Part shown: positions 51,541 to 60,633 of the stretch, piece by piece
How the letters are laid out: every line of letters begins with the position of its first letter
How positions within the stretch are numbered: position 1 is the stretch's first letter
NCBI RefSeq assembly: GCF_004745525.1
Contig: NZ_RKLY01000014.1
Span: forward strand, 1 to 64,000
Reading direction: 5' to 3'
DNA length: 64,000 nt
DNA from: Companilactobacillus suantsaicola
GTDB lineage: Bacteria; Bacillota; Bacilli; Lactobacillales; Lactobacillaceae
Position numbers and translations under genes: made by a program
The notes under the pieces: model-generated
The model's input: the letters and a program-made list of their open reading frames with translations, nothing else
Told to the model about the DNA's origin: nothing
Databases searched by the model: none

Positions 51541-54177
51541 ATGAAAAGAGTACATGTAATTCAACATACACATTGGGATTTTGAATGGTATTTCACTCGC
51601 AACGAAGCAATGATTCAATTTGTTTATCACATGGATGAGGTTTTTGAATCATTAAGAAAACAAATTGTAGATTATTATCTTTTAGATGGACAAATGAGTA
51701 TTTTAGATGATTATTTAGATGCTTATCCGGAAAAAAAAGCAGAACTTCAGAAGTGGGTTCGAGCTAAACGGTTATTTATTGGTCCTTGGTATACGCAAAC
51801 GGATGAATTAATAGTAACTGGTGAATCTATCATTAGAAATTTGAGCTTAGGAATGAAATTAGCTGATGAATTGGGTGGTAGTCAAAAAATTGGTTATCTT
51901 CCAGATTCATTTGGTCAAGGAGCTGATATGCCTAAAATTTATAATGGTATGGGAATCCATGATGCAGTTTTTTGGCGAGGACTCCCTAAAGAAAAGACCA
52001 ATAATCGAGAATTTAACTGGCAATCAGAAGATGGATCAAATGTGACGACAATTAATATTAAAGATGGTTATTTTGTTGGTGTCGGATTAATCGAAAATGA
52101 TGATGCAGAAGAAACTATGAAAACGGTAGTTGCTGACACATCCTTAGATGATATTGCTTTACCAGTTGGTGGAGACCAGCGCTATGTTGATTACAATTTG
52201 AAGGATAGGATTAATTTTTATAACCAAGAACTAAAAGATAAGGATATTACATTATTTGAAAGTAATTATCCTAAGCTTTTTGAAGATATTAACAAACAAA
52301 AATCCAATCTTGATACTATTTCTGGAGAATTTATTACTAGTTCCGTTTCAAAGATTCATCGTTCAATTTATTCTTCAAGATATGATCAAAAGTATTTGAA
52401 TGATAAAGTTGAACGAAGAATGATTTATCAGTTAGAGCCGCTTATGGCAATGGCAGATAGAATTGGAATACCATACAAGAAATCATTATTAGATAAAATT
52501 TGGAAGTTAATCGTTCGTAATCATGCTCACGATAGTGCTGGGGGATGTAATAGTGATAAAACAAATCAAATTATCTTGGAACGTCTGAGAGAGGCTGATC
52601 AATTATTATATTCAACTGTAGATTATTTAGTTAGAAAAATTTCTGAATCTGAACAAAATAAGAAACCTAATGACTTAACATTTTTTAATACGTTACCTTA
52701 TCCAGTTAAGAAAAATGTTCATTTCCAAGTTTCTTTAAGTGAGAAAAACTTTGAAACCCTCGATGTAACTAATAGAGTGAATGTTGATGTGTTAAAAGTT
52801 ACCAAGCAATATTGTGGTCAAATAAAACGTGATGAATCACAATATGATCCAAAAGACTATTATTATATTTTTGACTGTGTAGCAGATGTTACCTTGCCAG
52901 CTTTAGGATGGAAGACTTTAACAATCAAACCATTATCTGGTGAATTGGCAATTCTTGAGGACTTAAGAGAAACTGTTATTGAAAATGATGATTTTAAAAT
53001 TGAATTTGATGATCAAAAGTTAAACTTGTTAAATAAGAAAAAGAATCAAGTAATTGCTAATTTTATAAAAATTGTTGACGATGGTGATGAAGGAGATACT
53101 TATGATTATTCTCCAGCATATTCGGATAAGAAATTTGATCTAACTTTTGAAGACGCCAAAGTTACTTGTCAAAATGGGAATTCCTTTAAAACTATGAAAA
53201 TAATAGGCGAATGGAAATTACCTGCTGATTTGAATGAACGAGCAAATGGAGTTACAAATGGGAAAATTAGCTATCAGTTGATTTTGTCGTTGGATGATCA
53301 AGATAGCTTAATCAAGGTTCATCTATTAATTAATAACCAAATTAAAGATCATCGAATGCGGGCTGTAATTGATTCAGGCATAGATGATGTACAAACTAAA
53401 TCCTATGCTGATACTGCTTTTGGTTATATTGAGCGTCCCGTCGTTGATAAGAATATTCACGATTGGAAGGAGAAAGGGCTTCACGAAGAACCAAGTTCTA
53501 TATTCCCAATGTTACATTGGACCAATATTCACAATGAAAATACTGGTCTAACTTTGATGACTAAAGGGATTAAAGAATATCAAGTTGTTGGTAAAAATTA
53601 TAATAAAATTGCATTAACTTTATTTAGATCAGTCGGATTTTTGGGACGTCCTGACTTAATCAGACGTCCAGGGGTTGCTTCTGGAAATCAATTTACATAT
53701 ATTCCAACACCTGATAGTCAATTGCAAGAAACACTGCACTTTAAATTTGCCATTAGTATTAATGGTAAATTTAATCCAGCAAGAAATATGAAGGAATTTC
53801 AAGAATACGCTATTAGTAATCCATATTATCAAGTACAAAATTTGAATCAATTTACGAATATCTTGAAGTATTTTGTCATGCATCCATTGAATAAAACTGT
53901 TGAAAACAGGCCATTCTTTGAACTTAAAAAAGATGGATTGATTTTCAGTAGTTTGACTGAATCAAAAGACCGTTCCGGCTGGTTGATTAGAATTTATAAT
54001 CCTAATAAAATTAGTTATAGTGGAAACGATATAATTAAATTAAGACAAAAATGTCTAACTAGTTTGACTGATTTTACTGGAGAAATAATCAATAATTTAG
54101 GACTACAAGATAGTATCTCGGTTGGTAGTTTTGCTCCAGGAGAGATTAAAACTATCAAACTAGAGAAAGGAATTTGA
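51541..54177 (+). CDS. GH38 alpha-mannosidase
   Basis: Cytoplasmic alpha-mannosidase of 878 residues, normal for MngB-like enzymes. Zinc ligands are in HTHWDFEWY (His9/His11/Asp13 region) and in NHAHDSAGG; the nucleophile is Asp122 in LPDSFGQG. The three-helix bundle and C-terminal beta-sandwich domains follow. With a mannosylglycerate-type PTS upstream it probably splits a phosphorylated mannoside to mannose-6-phosphate and an aglycone. GGAAGGA precedes the ATG. Its TGA overlaps the next ATG by one base. Confidence 0.92.
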   Translation: MKRVHVIQHTHWDFEWYFTRNEAMIQFVYHMDEVFESLRKQIVDYYLLDGQMSILDDYLDAYPEKKAELQKWVRAKRLFIGPWYTQTDELIVTGESIIRNLSLGMKLADELGGSQKIGYLPDSFGQGADMPKIYNGMGIHDAVFWRGLPKEKTNNREFNWQSEDGSNVTTINIKDGYFVGVGLIENDDAEETMKTVVADTSLDDIALPVGGDQRYVDYNLKDRINFYNQELKDKDITLFESNYPKLFEDINKQKSNLDTISGEFITSSVSKIHRSIYSSRYDQKYLNDKVERRMIYQLEPLMAMADRIGIPYKKSLLDKIWKLIVRNHAHDSAGGCNSDKTNQIILERLREADQLLYSTVDYLVRKISESEQNKKPNDLTFFNTLPYPVKKNVHFQVSLSEKNFETLDVTNRVNVDVLKVTKQYCGQIKRDESQYDPKDYYYIFDCVADVTLPALGWKTLTIKPLSGELAILEDLRETVIENDDFKIEFDDQKLNLLNKKKNQVIANFIKIVDDGDEGDTYDYSPAYSDKKFDLTFEDAKVTCQNGNSFKTMKIIGEWKLPADLNERANGVTNGKISYQLILSLDDQDSLIKVHLLINNQIKDHRMRAVIDSGIDDVQTKSYADTAFGYIERPVVDKNIHDWKEKGLHEEPSSIFPMLHWTNIHNENTGLTLMTKGIKEYQVVGKNYNKIALTLFRSVGFLGRPDLIRRPGVASGNQFTYIPTPDSQLQETLHFKFAISINGKFNPARNMKEFQEYAISNPYYQVQNLNQFTNILKYFVMHPLNKTVENRPFFELKKDGLIFSSLTESKDRSGWLIRIYNPNKISYSGNDIIKLRQKCLTSLTDFTGEIINNLGLQDSISVGSFAPGEIKTIKLEKGI

Positions 54178-54980
54178 TGGCAGAAAAAGTAGATGATTTG
54201 TTTCTGTTAATTGAATCAAAGCGTAATGACTTTACTGATGTTGAGCAAGTGATTGCAGATTATTTTATTAGCAAAAGGGCAATTTTAAGTATTAGTAATC
54301 TAGCTAAAGAAATATCTGTATCAGCGCCATCGATTACTCGATTCAGTAAAAAATTAGGTTTGAACAATTATAAGGAATTAGTTTTCCTGTATAAGATGTC
54401 TTTGAGTGATCAAACAAAGGATGCTAGCTTAATTTCGACTCCGGTGACTGCCAGTTATCATGCATTGGCTACTAGAAGTGATGCGGCATATAGAAGTCAA
54501 GCTGTTCAAAACTTTTGTGATTTGATTTATTCTACAAGAATAATTTTGTTTTGGGGATTAGGATTTAATTCCTTTGCTGGGCAAGATTTCGAATTCAAGT
54601 TCACCAGACTAGGTAAATTTATACAAGTCTTCAGTGATCAGCATTCAATTTCTCTTTCAGCAAGTTCGTTGAAGAAAAACGATGTCGTATTAATTTCCTC
54701 GTTAAGTGGTAATGATCCAGATATTTTGGAAGCTGTTAAAAATGGAAGAAAAAAGGGAGCCCATTTCTTATTGATCACAACCAATGAGGATTCACCATTT
54801 ATTGATTACTGTGATGAGACAATTTATGCAGCTAGTTTTTCCTCGAATGAGGCACTTGGCAATATTTCGCCACAAATACCAGTACTTATTCAGCTGGATA
54901 TTATTTATTCAAAATATATTAGCATGCACAAGAAAAGTGCAGGTAAGTGGTTATTGTCAGAAAATATTTTGAAAAAATAA
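54177..54980 (+). CDS. RpiR-family regulator, mannoside locus
   Basis: 267 residues: N-terminal helix-turn-helix (SISNLAKEISVSAPSITRFS) and C-terminal SIS domain (FWGLGFNSFAGQDFEFKF, LISSLSGNDPDILEAVKNG). It is co-translated with the GH38 gene (TGATG) and has AAAGGA upstream. A sugar phosphate of the mannoside pathway is the likely ligand. Distinct from MngR of E. coli, which is a GntR protein. Confidence 0.87.
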   Translation: MAEKVDDLFLLIESKRNDFTDVEQVIADYFISKRAILSISNLAKEISVSAPSITRFSKKLGLNNYKELVFLYKMSLSDQTKDASLISTPVTASYHALATRSDAAYRSQAVQNFCDLIYSTRIILFWGLGFNSFAGQDFEFKFTRLGKFIQVFSDQHSISLSASSLKKNDVVLISSLSGNDPDILEAVKNGRKKGAHFLLITTNEDSPFIDYCDETIYAASFSSNEALGNISPQIPVLIQLDIIYSKYISMHKKSAGKWLLSENILKK

Positions 54981-55010
54981 AAAAAGCTCACAAATTTGTG
55001 GGCTTTTTTT
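54981..55010. terminator. bidirectional terminator
   Basis: AAAAAGCTCACAAA pairs with TTTGTGGGCTTTTTTT; it separates the convergent rpiR and glycerophosphodiesterase genes. Confidence 0.85.
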
Positions 55011-55016
55011 GATGGC

Positions 55017-56795
55017 TTAGTTAAACGGATCCTGCATCTGGGTGACATAAGTCAACATCCGTTCGGAATAATTATCTTCATCAAATAGTCGTTTTATCTC
55101 GCCATTCAGGACACCTAGGTTATCCGTTATAACGCCATCCGCACCTAGAAAAATCATGTGGTCCATGGATTCCTCGTCATTGGCTGTCCAAGCGAAAACT
55201 TTTTTATTCTGTAAATGTGAACCATCGATGAAACGCTGATTCAAAGTAGTGTATTCCATCGTAAAGTCATTAGCTTTAGAAATCGGGATGCCGGCTAAAT
55301 TAAACGACAAAATGTAGCTAGCTTTAACTTTAGGCATGTAGTCCTTACTTTGTTCGATGTACTTGTAACTCAGTGAGTGAACCATATTCTTGTCTTCTAG
55401 CATTCGGTCACCGTATTTTTGCGAGAATAGTTTAACGAAGTTTTTCGAATTACCAGAAACAGCCTTAAATTCAACTAGGAGTTTTTGGTCAAGCTTTTCA
55501 GATGCCGCCAGGTAGTCGTCAAAGCTTGCAATATAGGCAGTTTTGCCATTTTCATGAATCTTAATTTTTTTAAGCTGAGCCAAAGTCAACTGACTAGGAC
55601 GTTTGTTAATGCCAGCTAGCCCTTTTAAGGTATTGTCGTGATAGACAACGAATTGGTGATCCTTAGTTTCTTGAACGTCCATTTCGATGTAAGTTGGCTT
55701 CTCTTTTGAGGTAGCTTTCATTGCTGAAATTGAATTTTGAACACCATTACCGTCGTCAACACCACGATGTGAAACAGTTTCTGGTGGGGTGAGTAGCCAG
55801 TCATTAAAGTACATCGAATTGTAACTGAAAAAGCCAATAATCGCACTGACACCAAGGATGCCCCAGAACCATTTGTGAGAGCGGTGCGACTGCTTAGGAT
55901 AGAAATAATGCGTGTGCGTCTGACTCAACATGATCAAAACTGCGACACCGGCCGCATAGATACTCATAACGATATTGATGAATTGAATCAGAGTCATGTT
56001 GAAGACCGCAATGGTGAAATCGAAATTGGCGAACAATTTGAAGTAATCAATCACCCACTGAAATCCAATTACGATGCTGGTGAGTAAGGACCCAGCCACC
56101 GAAATAACGGCCATTAAAATTAAAAAAGTTCCTAAATAATAAATAGTTCTGCCGTGGGTCATCGACCAACTACGTCTGATAGCCAACTTGATAGGCTTAT
56201 TTTCAAAAATCATCAATGGCAAAACGAATAACCATCGTAATCCGATGTAGGCAACCAGAAGATAGACAACCAATAAAAGCAGTGCCAATGGTAAGTGTTC
56301 TTGAATTAACCAATCGAGAATGAATTGAGGAATCTTAACTTTATTTAAGAGAGTTGAAGAAATTCCCAAAGTTCCGAAAGGTGTAATAATCAGAAAATAT
56401 AATAGGAAGAAACCGAAAGCTTTGAACGGTAAGCCCAAAACATTTTTGGAAACGCGTTTCAAATATTCCCACCAACTAAGACTGGCCTTGGATTTGATAG
56501 CTTGAAAACTAATTAACAGAAAAGTAAATTGCGTGAATACTAACAATAATATTAATAGTAATAAAATTATTAACCCAATTACTACCAGTGGTTTCTTAGT
56601 AATTAGATATAAAACGTTGGTATAAGAAATATATTTGACGTTGCCGAGAAAAATTATCCCATTAGCCAAATAGTTTAAAAGTGGTACAAAAATATAATTT
56701 ATGAATAGTTGTATTAGAATAATTATTTGACTATATTTCCAAAAATAACGCCAAAAATTACGATTTTGTTCCCGAAATTCGGAAAATATTCCCAT
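55017..56795 (-). CDS. membrane glycerophosphodiester phosphodiesterase
   Basis: 592 residues. The first 330 hold about eight membrane segments of the GPDPase membrane domain (PF10110-like). The rest is a GDPD catalytic domain facing outside or at the membrane, with SHRGVDDGNGVQNSISAM, the metal-binding Glu/Asp in YIEMDVQETKD, and VVYHDNTLKGL. It hydrolyses glycerophosphodiesters, possibly from lipids or lipoteichoic acid turnover. GGGGGAAAG before the ATG at 56795 selects this start over an in-frame TTG five codons upstream. Confidence 0.9.
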   Translation of the reverse strand: MGIFSEFREQNRNFWRYFWKYSQIIILIQLFINYIFVPLLNYLANGIIFLGNVKYISYTNVLYLITKKPLVVIGLIILLLLILLLVFTQFTFLLISFQAIKSKASLSWWEYLKRVSKNVLGLPFKAFGFFLLYFLIITPFGTLGISSTLLNKVKIPQFILDWLIQEHLPLALLLLVVYLLVAYIGLRWLFVLPLMIFENKPIKLAIRRSWSMTHGRTIYYLGTFLILMAVISVAGSLLTSIVIGFQWVIDYFKLFANFDFTIAVFNMTLIQFINIVMSIYAAGVAVLIMLSQTHTHYFYPKQSHRSHKWFWGILGVSAIIGFFSYNSMYFNDWLLTPPETVSHRGVDDGNGVQNSISAMKATSKEKPTYIEMDVQETKDHQFVVYHDNTLKGLAGINKRPSQLTLAQLKKIKIHENGKTAYIASFDDYLAASEKLDQKLLVEFKAVSGNSKNFVKLFSQKYGDRMLEDKNMVHSLSYKYIEQSKDYMPKVKASYILSFNLAGIPISKANDFTMEYTTLNQRFIDGSHLQNKKVFAWTANDEESMDHMIFLGADGVITDNLGVLNGEIKRLFDEDNYSERMLTYVTQMQDPFN

Positions 56796-56864
56796 ATTGC
56801 TTTCCCCCAAAGTTGTAACATACCCAATTATTATATAATGAATTTTAAAAAAGGACTGATAAAT

Positions 56865-57203
56865 TTGAAAATGAGTTTATATCATCAACCATTTGCCGCT
56901 ATTAAGGCTGGAACGAAGAAAATTGAGGTTAGATTAGCTGACGAAAAACGTTCACGCCTGCAAGTTGGCGATACGATTGAATTTACTGATTTAGACACTT
57001 CTGAAACTATTTGCGTGAAGGTTTTGGGATTAGAGAAGTTTGCGACCTTCAAACAGTTATTTGCTAAATATTCGGGAACCATCATTGGTAGTCCCGAAGA
57101 CGAATCAATTGCCGATTTAGACCGCGAGAATCAAACGATTTATTCTAGAGCCCGAGAAATGCAGTATGGAGCCTTGGCAATTAGAATTCAGATTATTAAA
57201 TAA
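56865..57203 (+). CDS. ASCH domain protein
   Basis: About 112 residues, an ASCH/PUA-like beta-barrel implicated in RNA binding. KMSLYHQPFAAIKAGTKKIEVRL with the following LQVGDTIEF is the standard start of the fold, and ESIADLDR..YSRAREMQYGALAIRI its end. AAGGA at 56851-56855 is nine bases before a TTG (56865) and 15 before an ATG (56871), so the TTG is preferred; the longer upstream reading frame overlaps the divergent gene. TATAAT lies at 56834-56839. The cellular role is unknown. Confidence 0.78.
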   Translation: MKMSLYHQPFAAIKAGTKKIEVRLADEKRSRLQVGDTIEFTDLDTSETICVKVLGLEKFATFKQLFAKYSGTIIGSPEDESIADLDRENQTIYSRAREMQYGALAIRIQIIK

Positions 57204-57335
57204 TCATTTTATTTTTATTGACATCATTTTTATAAAAATATGTTTGTTTAATGTGGGTTCGAACAACAATATTCCTATATTACAATAATTACGAAAATAC
57301 AATTAGTAAAATTTTGGAATATAGGAGATGAAGGT

Positions 57336-59756
57336 ATGACGAGAAAGTATAAAATTATTAAAAACTTTTTGATAATTAGTTTCTTGATGTTGATTACCTT
57401 CTTAGGTACAACTTTAACGACCGTCCACGCGGCTGATCCAGATGCTTCTTCGACAGTCGACAGTGATATTACTTGGAACAGTTACGCCAGTTCGTATTCT
57501 TCCATGCAATTGATCAATATCGGTGGGCAACTTGATTTAGGTTATACTTTTGGATTAGCACAAGATACCAATGGTAACGTCTTTACTCCGAATAGTGCTG
57601 ATGGGTTAGTGAAGACTAACAATGATAGTACCGTTACTAAAGATTCAGGTATTGCCGGTGCTAACAACATTTATAATACGAAGATGAATATTTTCTTACG
57701 AAATAATCAAAGTTACGTAGGTTCAGTCTTCCAAGGAACCCACACTAGTTCAATTGTGAGTGATCGGACAGAGCAAGTGTCAATGACTTCTCCCGATTTC
57801 CTAATTGTGCCGACAACTATGCCATCAACAGTCACGGCTAAGGATTATTCATTGTTATCTAATATGACAAATAAGAAAATTTATACCGGAACTGATAAAA
57901 ATGGACATTTGGCTCTTAAAATCGTCGGTGATTTCGTTCGAGGTACGGGCACTGGAAATAATGCCTTTGATTTGAGAGCGGAAATTCTACTGCGAGCTTC
58001 GCCGACTAATTCAGCTGACATTCAAAGAAAGCTGTATTTAACCAACAATTCTGACCGGACACAAAGTTTTCAAGTCATGTTCGGTGAGGATACGATGTTG
58101 AGTAAAAATGACCGTGTTAATATTAAGGATTTAGGTACGAGAAATGGTCTTTATATCGAAGATGGTAGCTACAAGTTAATGGTTACTAACCAGTTACCTA
58201 ACGGCTTTGATCAATACGCTGGACAAGCTTTTACTTCTGGCTCGATGAATTGGGCGAAAGGCTTTGATAAAGACGGTAATGGGGCTGAATCACAGGGTTA
58301 TAAATATGGTGAAAGTATCACCGGAACTGGTTTGATTGATTCAAGTTACACGTTGAAATGGAATCCCACAACTTTGAATAAGGGTGAGTCATCACAATAT
58401 GGTTCGACAATGGGTGTCACGGCTAACCCCTATGCTTTACCGGTTGTATCTAAGAGCTATACGAATGAAACAACTGGAAATGCCGGCGGAGTTGGTAAAA
58501 ACAATATCAACGATAAATTAAAATTCAGCTTGCACGTTAAGAATAACGGTTATGGCAGTAAGTGGACTTATAAAACGCTAAAAGATAAGATTCCTGACGG
58601 TTTACAGATTGATCCTAACTCCATAAAGATGCGTTATAACGATGGAACGACAGAAAACTTGTCAGCGGATAACTATGACGCTGAAACTAAAACGTTGACT
58701 ATTTCACCAGCCTTAATCTTAAGCGATGGTGAGTCCGCGACGATTACTTATGAAGCAACTATCACTAGAGCTGGCGGAGGCAAGACTATTACCAATACCG
58801 CTGACTTTACCGGGCATGATACCAAGACAGATGATAAAACATACAGTGCTTCGGTTGATATTGACGTCGAAAAGCCCAACTACAATTTTGATTTCACCAA
58901 AGAAGTTAAGAACGTAACCAATGGTGAGACAGAATTTAAAGATAGTACTGATGCCAAAATCGGTGACACGGTTGAATATCACATCTATTTTGGTGTGACC
59001 GCTGATAGTACGCAGTCATTGGCAAAAGGTTCAGAATTGGTGGAGAATTTACCAACCGGATTAAAACAAGATGGCAATGCAACTGTTAAAGGACCAGACG
59101 GCGTTGTGTATGGTTCAAGCAGTATTGGAACCGGTATTTCAATAGTACAACCAGGCGAGAATCTAACCATTGATTTCAAGGCCAAAGTAACTGCGGAGGC
59201 AGTCGGACAAATTCATAACGCCGTTACAATTACAGGCGGTGTTACAACGCCTGGCAACGAAACGATTCCGACGATGACTTCTACAGACACTATTGTGAAT
59301 GTTCAAAAGTCCAATGCCTTTACCTCGGTACCAAGCATAATAGACTTTGGTTCTGTCAACCTGGCTGGATCATCAAAGACAATTACTAATGTTGCTACCA
59401 AAGGAGAGTTAGTCGTCACTCATCCCGATGCCAATAACTTCAACGTTAGTGTCGCTTATGACAACGACAACGTTGATACTCAAATGAAAACTTCCAATGG
59501 CGATACACTACCAAGTGATAGTAGTGGATTATTATTTATCAAACAAAGAGATAATTCCGAAAATGATCTTGGTACATGGCAACCACTGTTACCAACAGGA
59601 ACCTTGATTCGAACCAGCGATTTCTCCGGATCACAACAATCACTTAACTTAACTAATTACGTCGGTGCGAATGATTGGCAAATGCAATTATCGCCAAATT
59701 CTACCGCGGGAACTTACAATGGAACATTAACTTGGAGTTTAAATGAATCAATATAA
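57336..59756 (+). CDS. WxL-domain surface protein
   Basis: 806 residues: signal peptide (about 1-33, ending TVHAAD), a beta-rich N-terminal region of about 350 residues, a DUF11-like/isopeptide-type region (for example YGSKWTYKTLKDKIPDGLQID and ATITYEATITRAGG), a second such unit, and a C-terminal WxL domain (about 665-806; SIIDFGSVNLAG, DWQMQLSPN, and the final LTWSL). WxL domains bind peptidoglycan non-covalently. Usually they occur in clusters with DUF916 and LPXTG partners, none of which are here. GGAGATGAAGG precedes the ATG. Confidence 0.85.
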   Translation: MTRKYKIIKNFLIISFLMLITFLGTTLTTVHAADPDASSTVDSDITWNSYASSYSSMQLINIGGQLDLGYTFGLAQDTNGNVFTPNSADGLVKTNNDSTVTKDSGIAGANNIYNTKMNIFLRNNQSYVGSVFQGTHTSSIVSDRTEQVSMTSPDFLIVPTTMPSTVTAKDYSLLSNMTNKKIYTGTDKNGHLALKIVGDFVRGTGTGNNAFDLRAEILLRASPTNSADIQRKLYLTNNSDRTQSFQVMFGEDTMLSKNDRVNIKDLGTRNGLYIEDGSYKLMVTNQLPNGFDQYAGQAFTSGSMNWAKGFDKDGNGAESQGYKYGESITGTGLIDSSYTLKWNPTTLNKGESSQYGSTMGVTANPYALPVVSKSYTNETTGNAGGVGKNNINDKLKFSLHVKNNGYGSKWTYKTLKDKIPDGLQIDPNSIKMRYNDGTTENLSADNYDAETKTLTISPALILSDGESATITYEATITRAGGGKTITNTADFTGHDTKTDDKTYSASVDIDVEKPNYNFDFTKEVKNVTNGETEFKDSTDAKIGDTVEYHIYFGVTADSTQSLAKGSELVENLPTGLKQDGNATVKGPDGVVYGSSSIGTGISIVQPGENLTIDFKAKVTAEAVGQIHNAVTITGGVTTPGNETIPTMTSTDTIVNVQKSNAFTSVPSIIDFGSVNLAGSSKTITNVATKGELVVTHPDANNFNVSVAYDNDNVDTQMKTSNGDTLPSDSSGLLFIKQRDNSENDLGTWQPLLPTGTLIRTSDFSGSQQSLNLTNYVGANDWQMQLSPNSTAGTYNGTLTWSLNESI

Positions 59757-59774
59757 AAGATAATTTTTTGTGCT

Positions 59775-59820
59775 TAAAAAAAGGCCAAGGTAATCATACT
59801 ATGATTACCTTGGCCTTTTA
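59775..59820. terminator. bidirectional terminator after the WxL gene
   Basis: AAAAGGCCAAGGTAATCAT pairs perfectly with ATGATTACCTTGGCCTTTT around ACT; a 19-bp stem. Confidence 0.9.
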
Positions 59821-59834
59821 TCTTACTATCTTGT

Positions 59835-60593
59835 TTAGTTATTCAGCATAAAAGAAACAGGATTAGTTTCATTTTGATCATAGAAGATAAACTTATCGGG
59901 ACGATGATGTGAAACGGTATATTCAAACATCGTGCCATCATTGGTGAATGAGTAGTTAGTCACAATTGGAATGGCGTTGTAAGTCTTCAAATCGAGATAT
60001 TTTTTATCCTGTTCATCAGCTAGTCCAATCGTTAAAATTCGCTTGGTAGTGGCGATTGGTTCATTCAAAACCTCGTTTAAATATTTGTAAACAGAATCTT
60101 GAGCGATGTTGATAGTTAAATCTTTAACTACTTTTCGCATGAAATAATTCTCTTCCACAATGTAATTGTCAGAGCCAATTGAACGAAGTCGCTTGATGTA
60201 ATAAACGGGTGTACCAATAGGGAAGGTACTCTCCAATGACAACTTTTTGTCGACCTCAATTTCATCGAAAAGTAAAACAGTAGTCTTAAATTTAATTTTA
60301 TTGCGATCCGCCATTTGGGAAAATGAGTGATTGCCATTTTTGATCAAATCATTTTCTAAATGTGAGTTGTAAATGACAATAACGCCTTTGCCACGAACAC
60401 TTTGAACGTAACCGTCGGCACCTAATTTTTTAATGGCACGTCGTAGAGTGTTACGTGAGCAATTGTATTGAAGGACCAAATTTGTTTCTGAAGGCAGTTT
60501 GTCCTGATATTGAAATTCGTCCTGTTTAATCCGATTTTTCAAGTCAGCGTAAATTGAATCGTATTTATTATTAGGAATAATATCCACCTCCAA
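59835..60593 (-). CDS. GntR/HutC regulator, TreR type
   Basis: 252 residues (fewer if a later start is used): winged helix-turn-helix (about 10-75; KYDSIYADLKNRIKQ, SETNLVLQYNCSRNTLRRA) and UTRA domain ending VSHHRPDKFIFYD. It resembles the trehalose repressor TreR of Bacillus. The start is unusual: GGAGG lies within the first codons of the TTG-initiated frame, and no ATG or GTG stands at normal distance; ATT codons lie 5 and 8 bases after it. It follows the GH63-like gene by 40 bases on the same strand and probably controls that gene and the divergent PTS. Confidence 0.82.
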   Translation of the reverse strand: MEVDIIPNNKYDSIYADLKNRIKQDEFQYQDKLPSETNLVLQYNCSRNTLRRAIKKLGADGYVQSVRGKGVIVIYNSHLENDLIKNGNHSFSQMADRNKIKFKTTVLLFDEIEVDKKLSLESTFPIGTPVYYIKRLRSIGSDNYIVEENYFMRKVVKDLTINIAQDSVYKYLNEVLNEPIATTKRILTIGLADEQDKKYLDLKTYNAIPIVTNYSFTNDGTMFEYTVSHHRPDKFIFYDQNETNPVSFMLNN

Positions 60594-60633
60594 AAATAGT
60601 TATATCTATAATTATTGTCTATTTAATCCTTTT

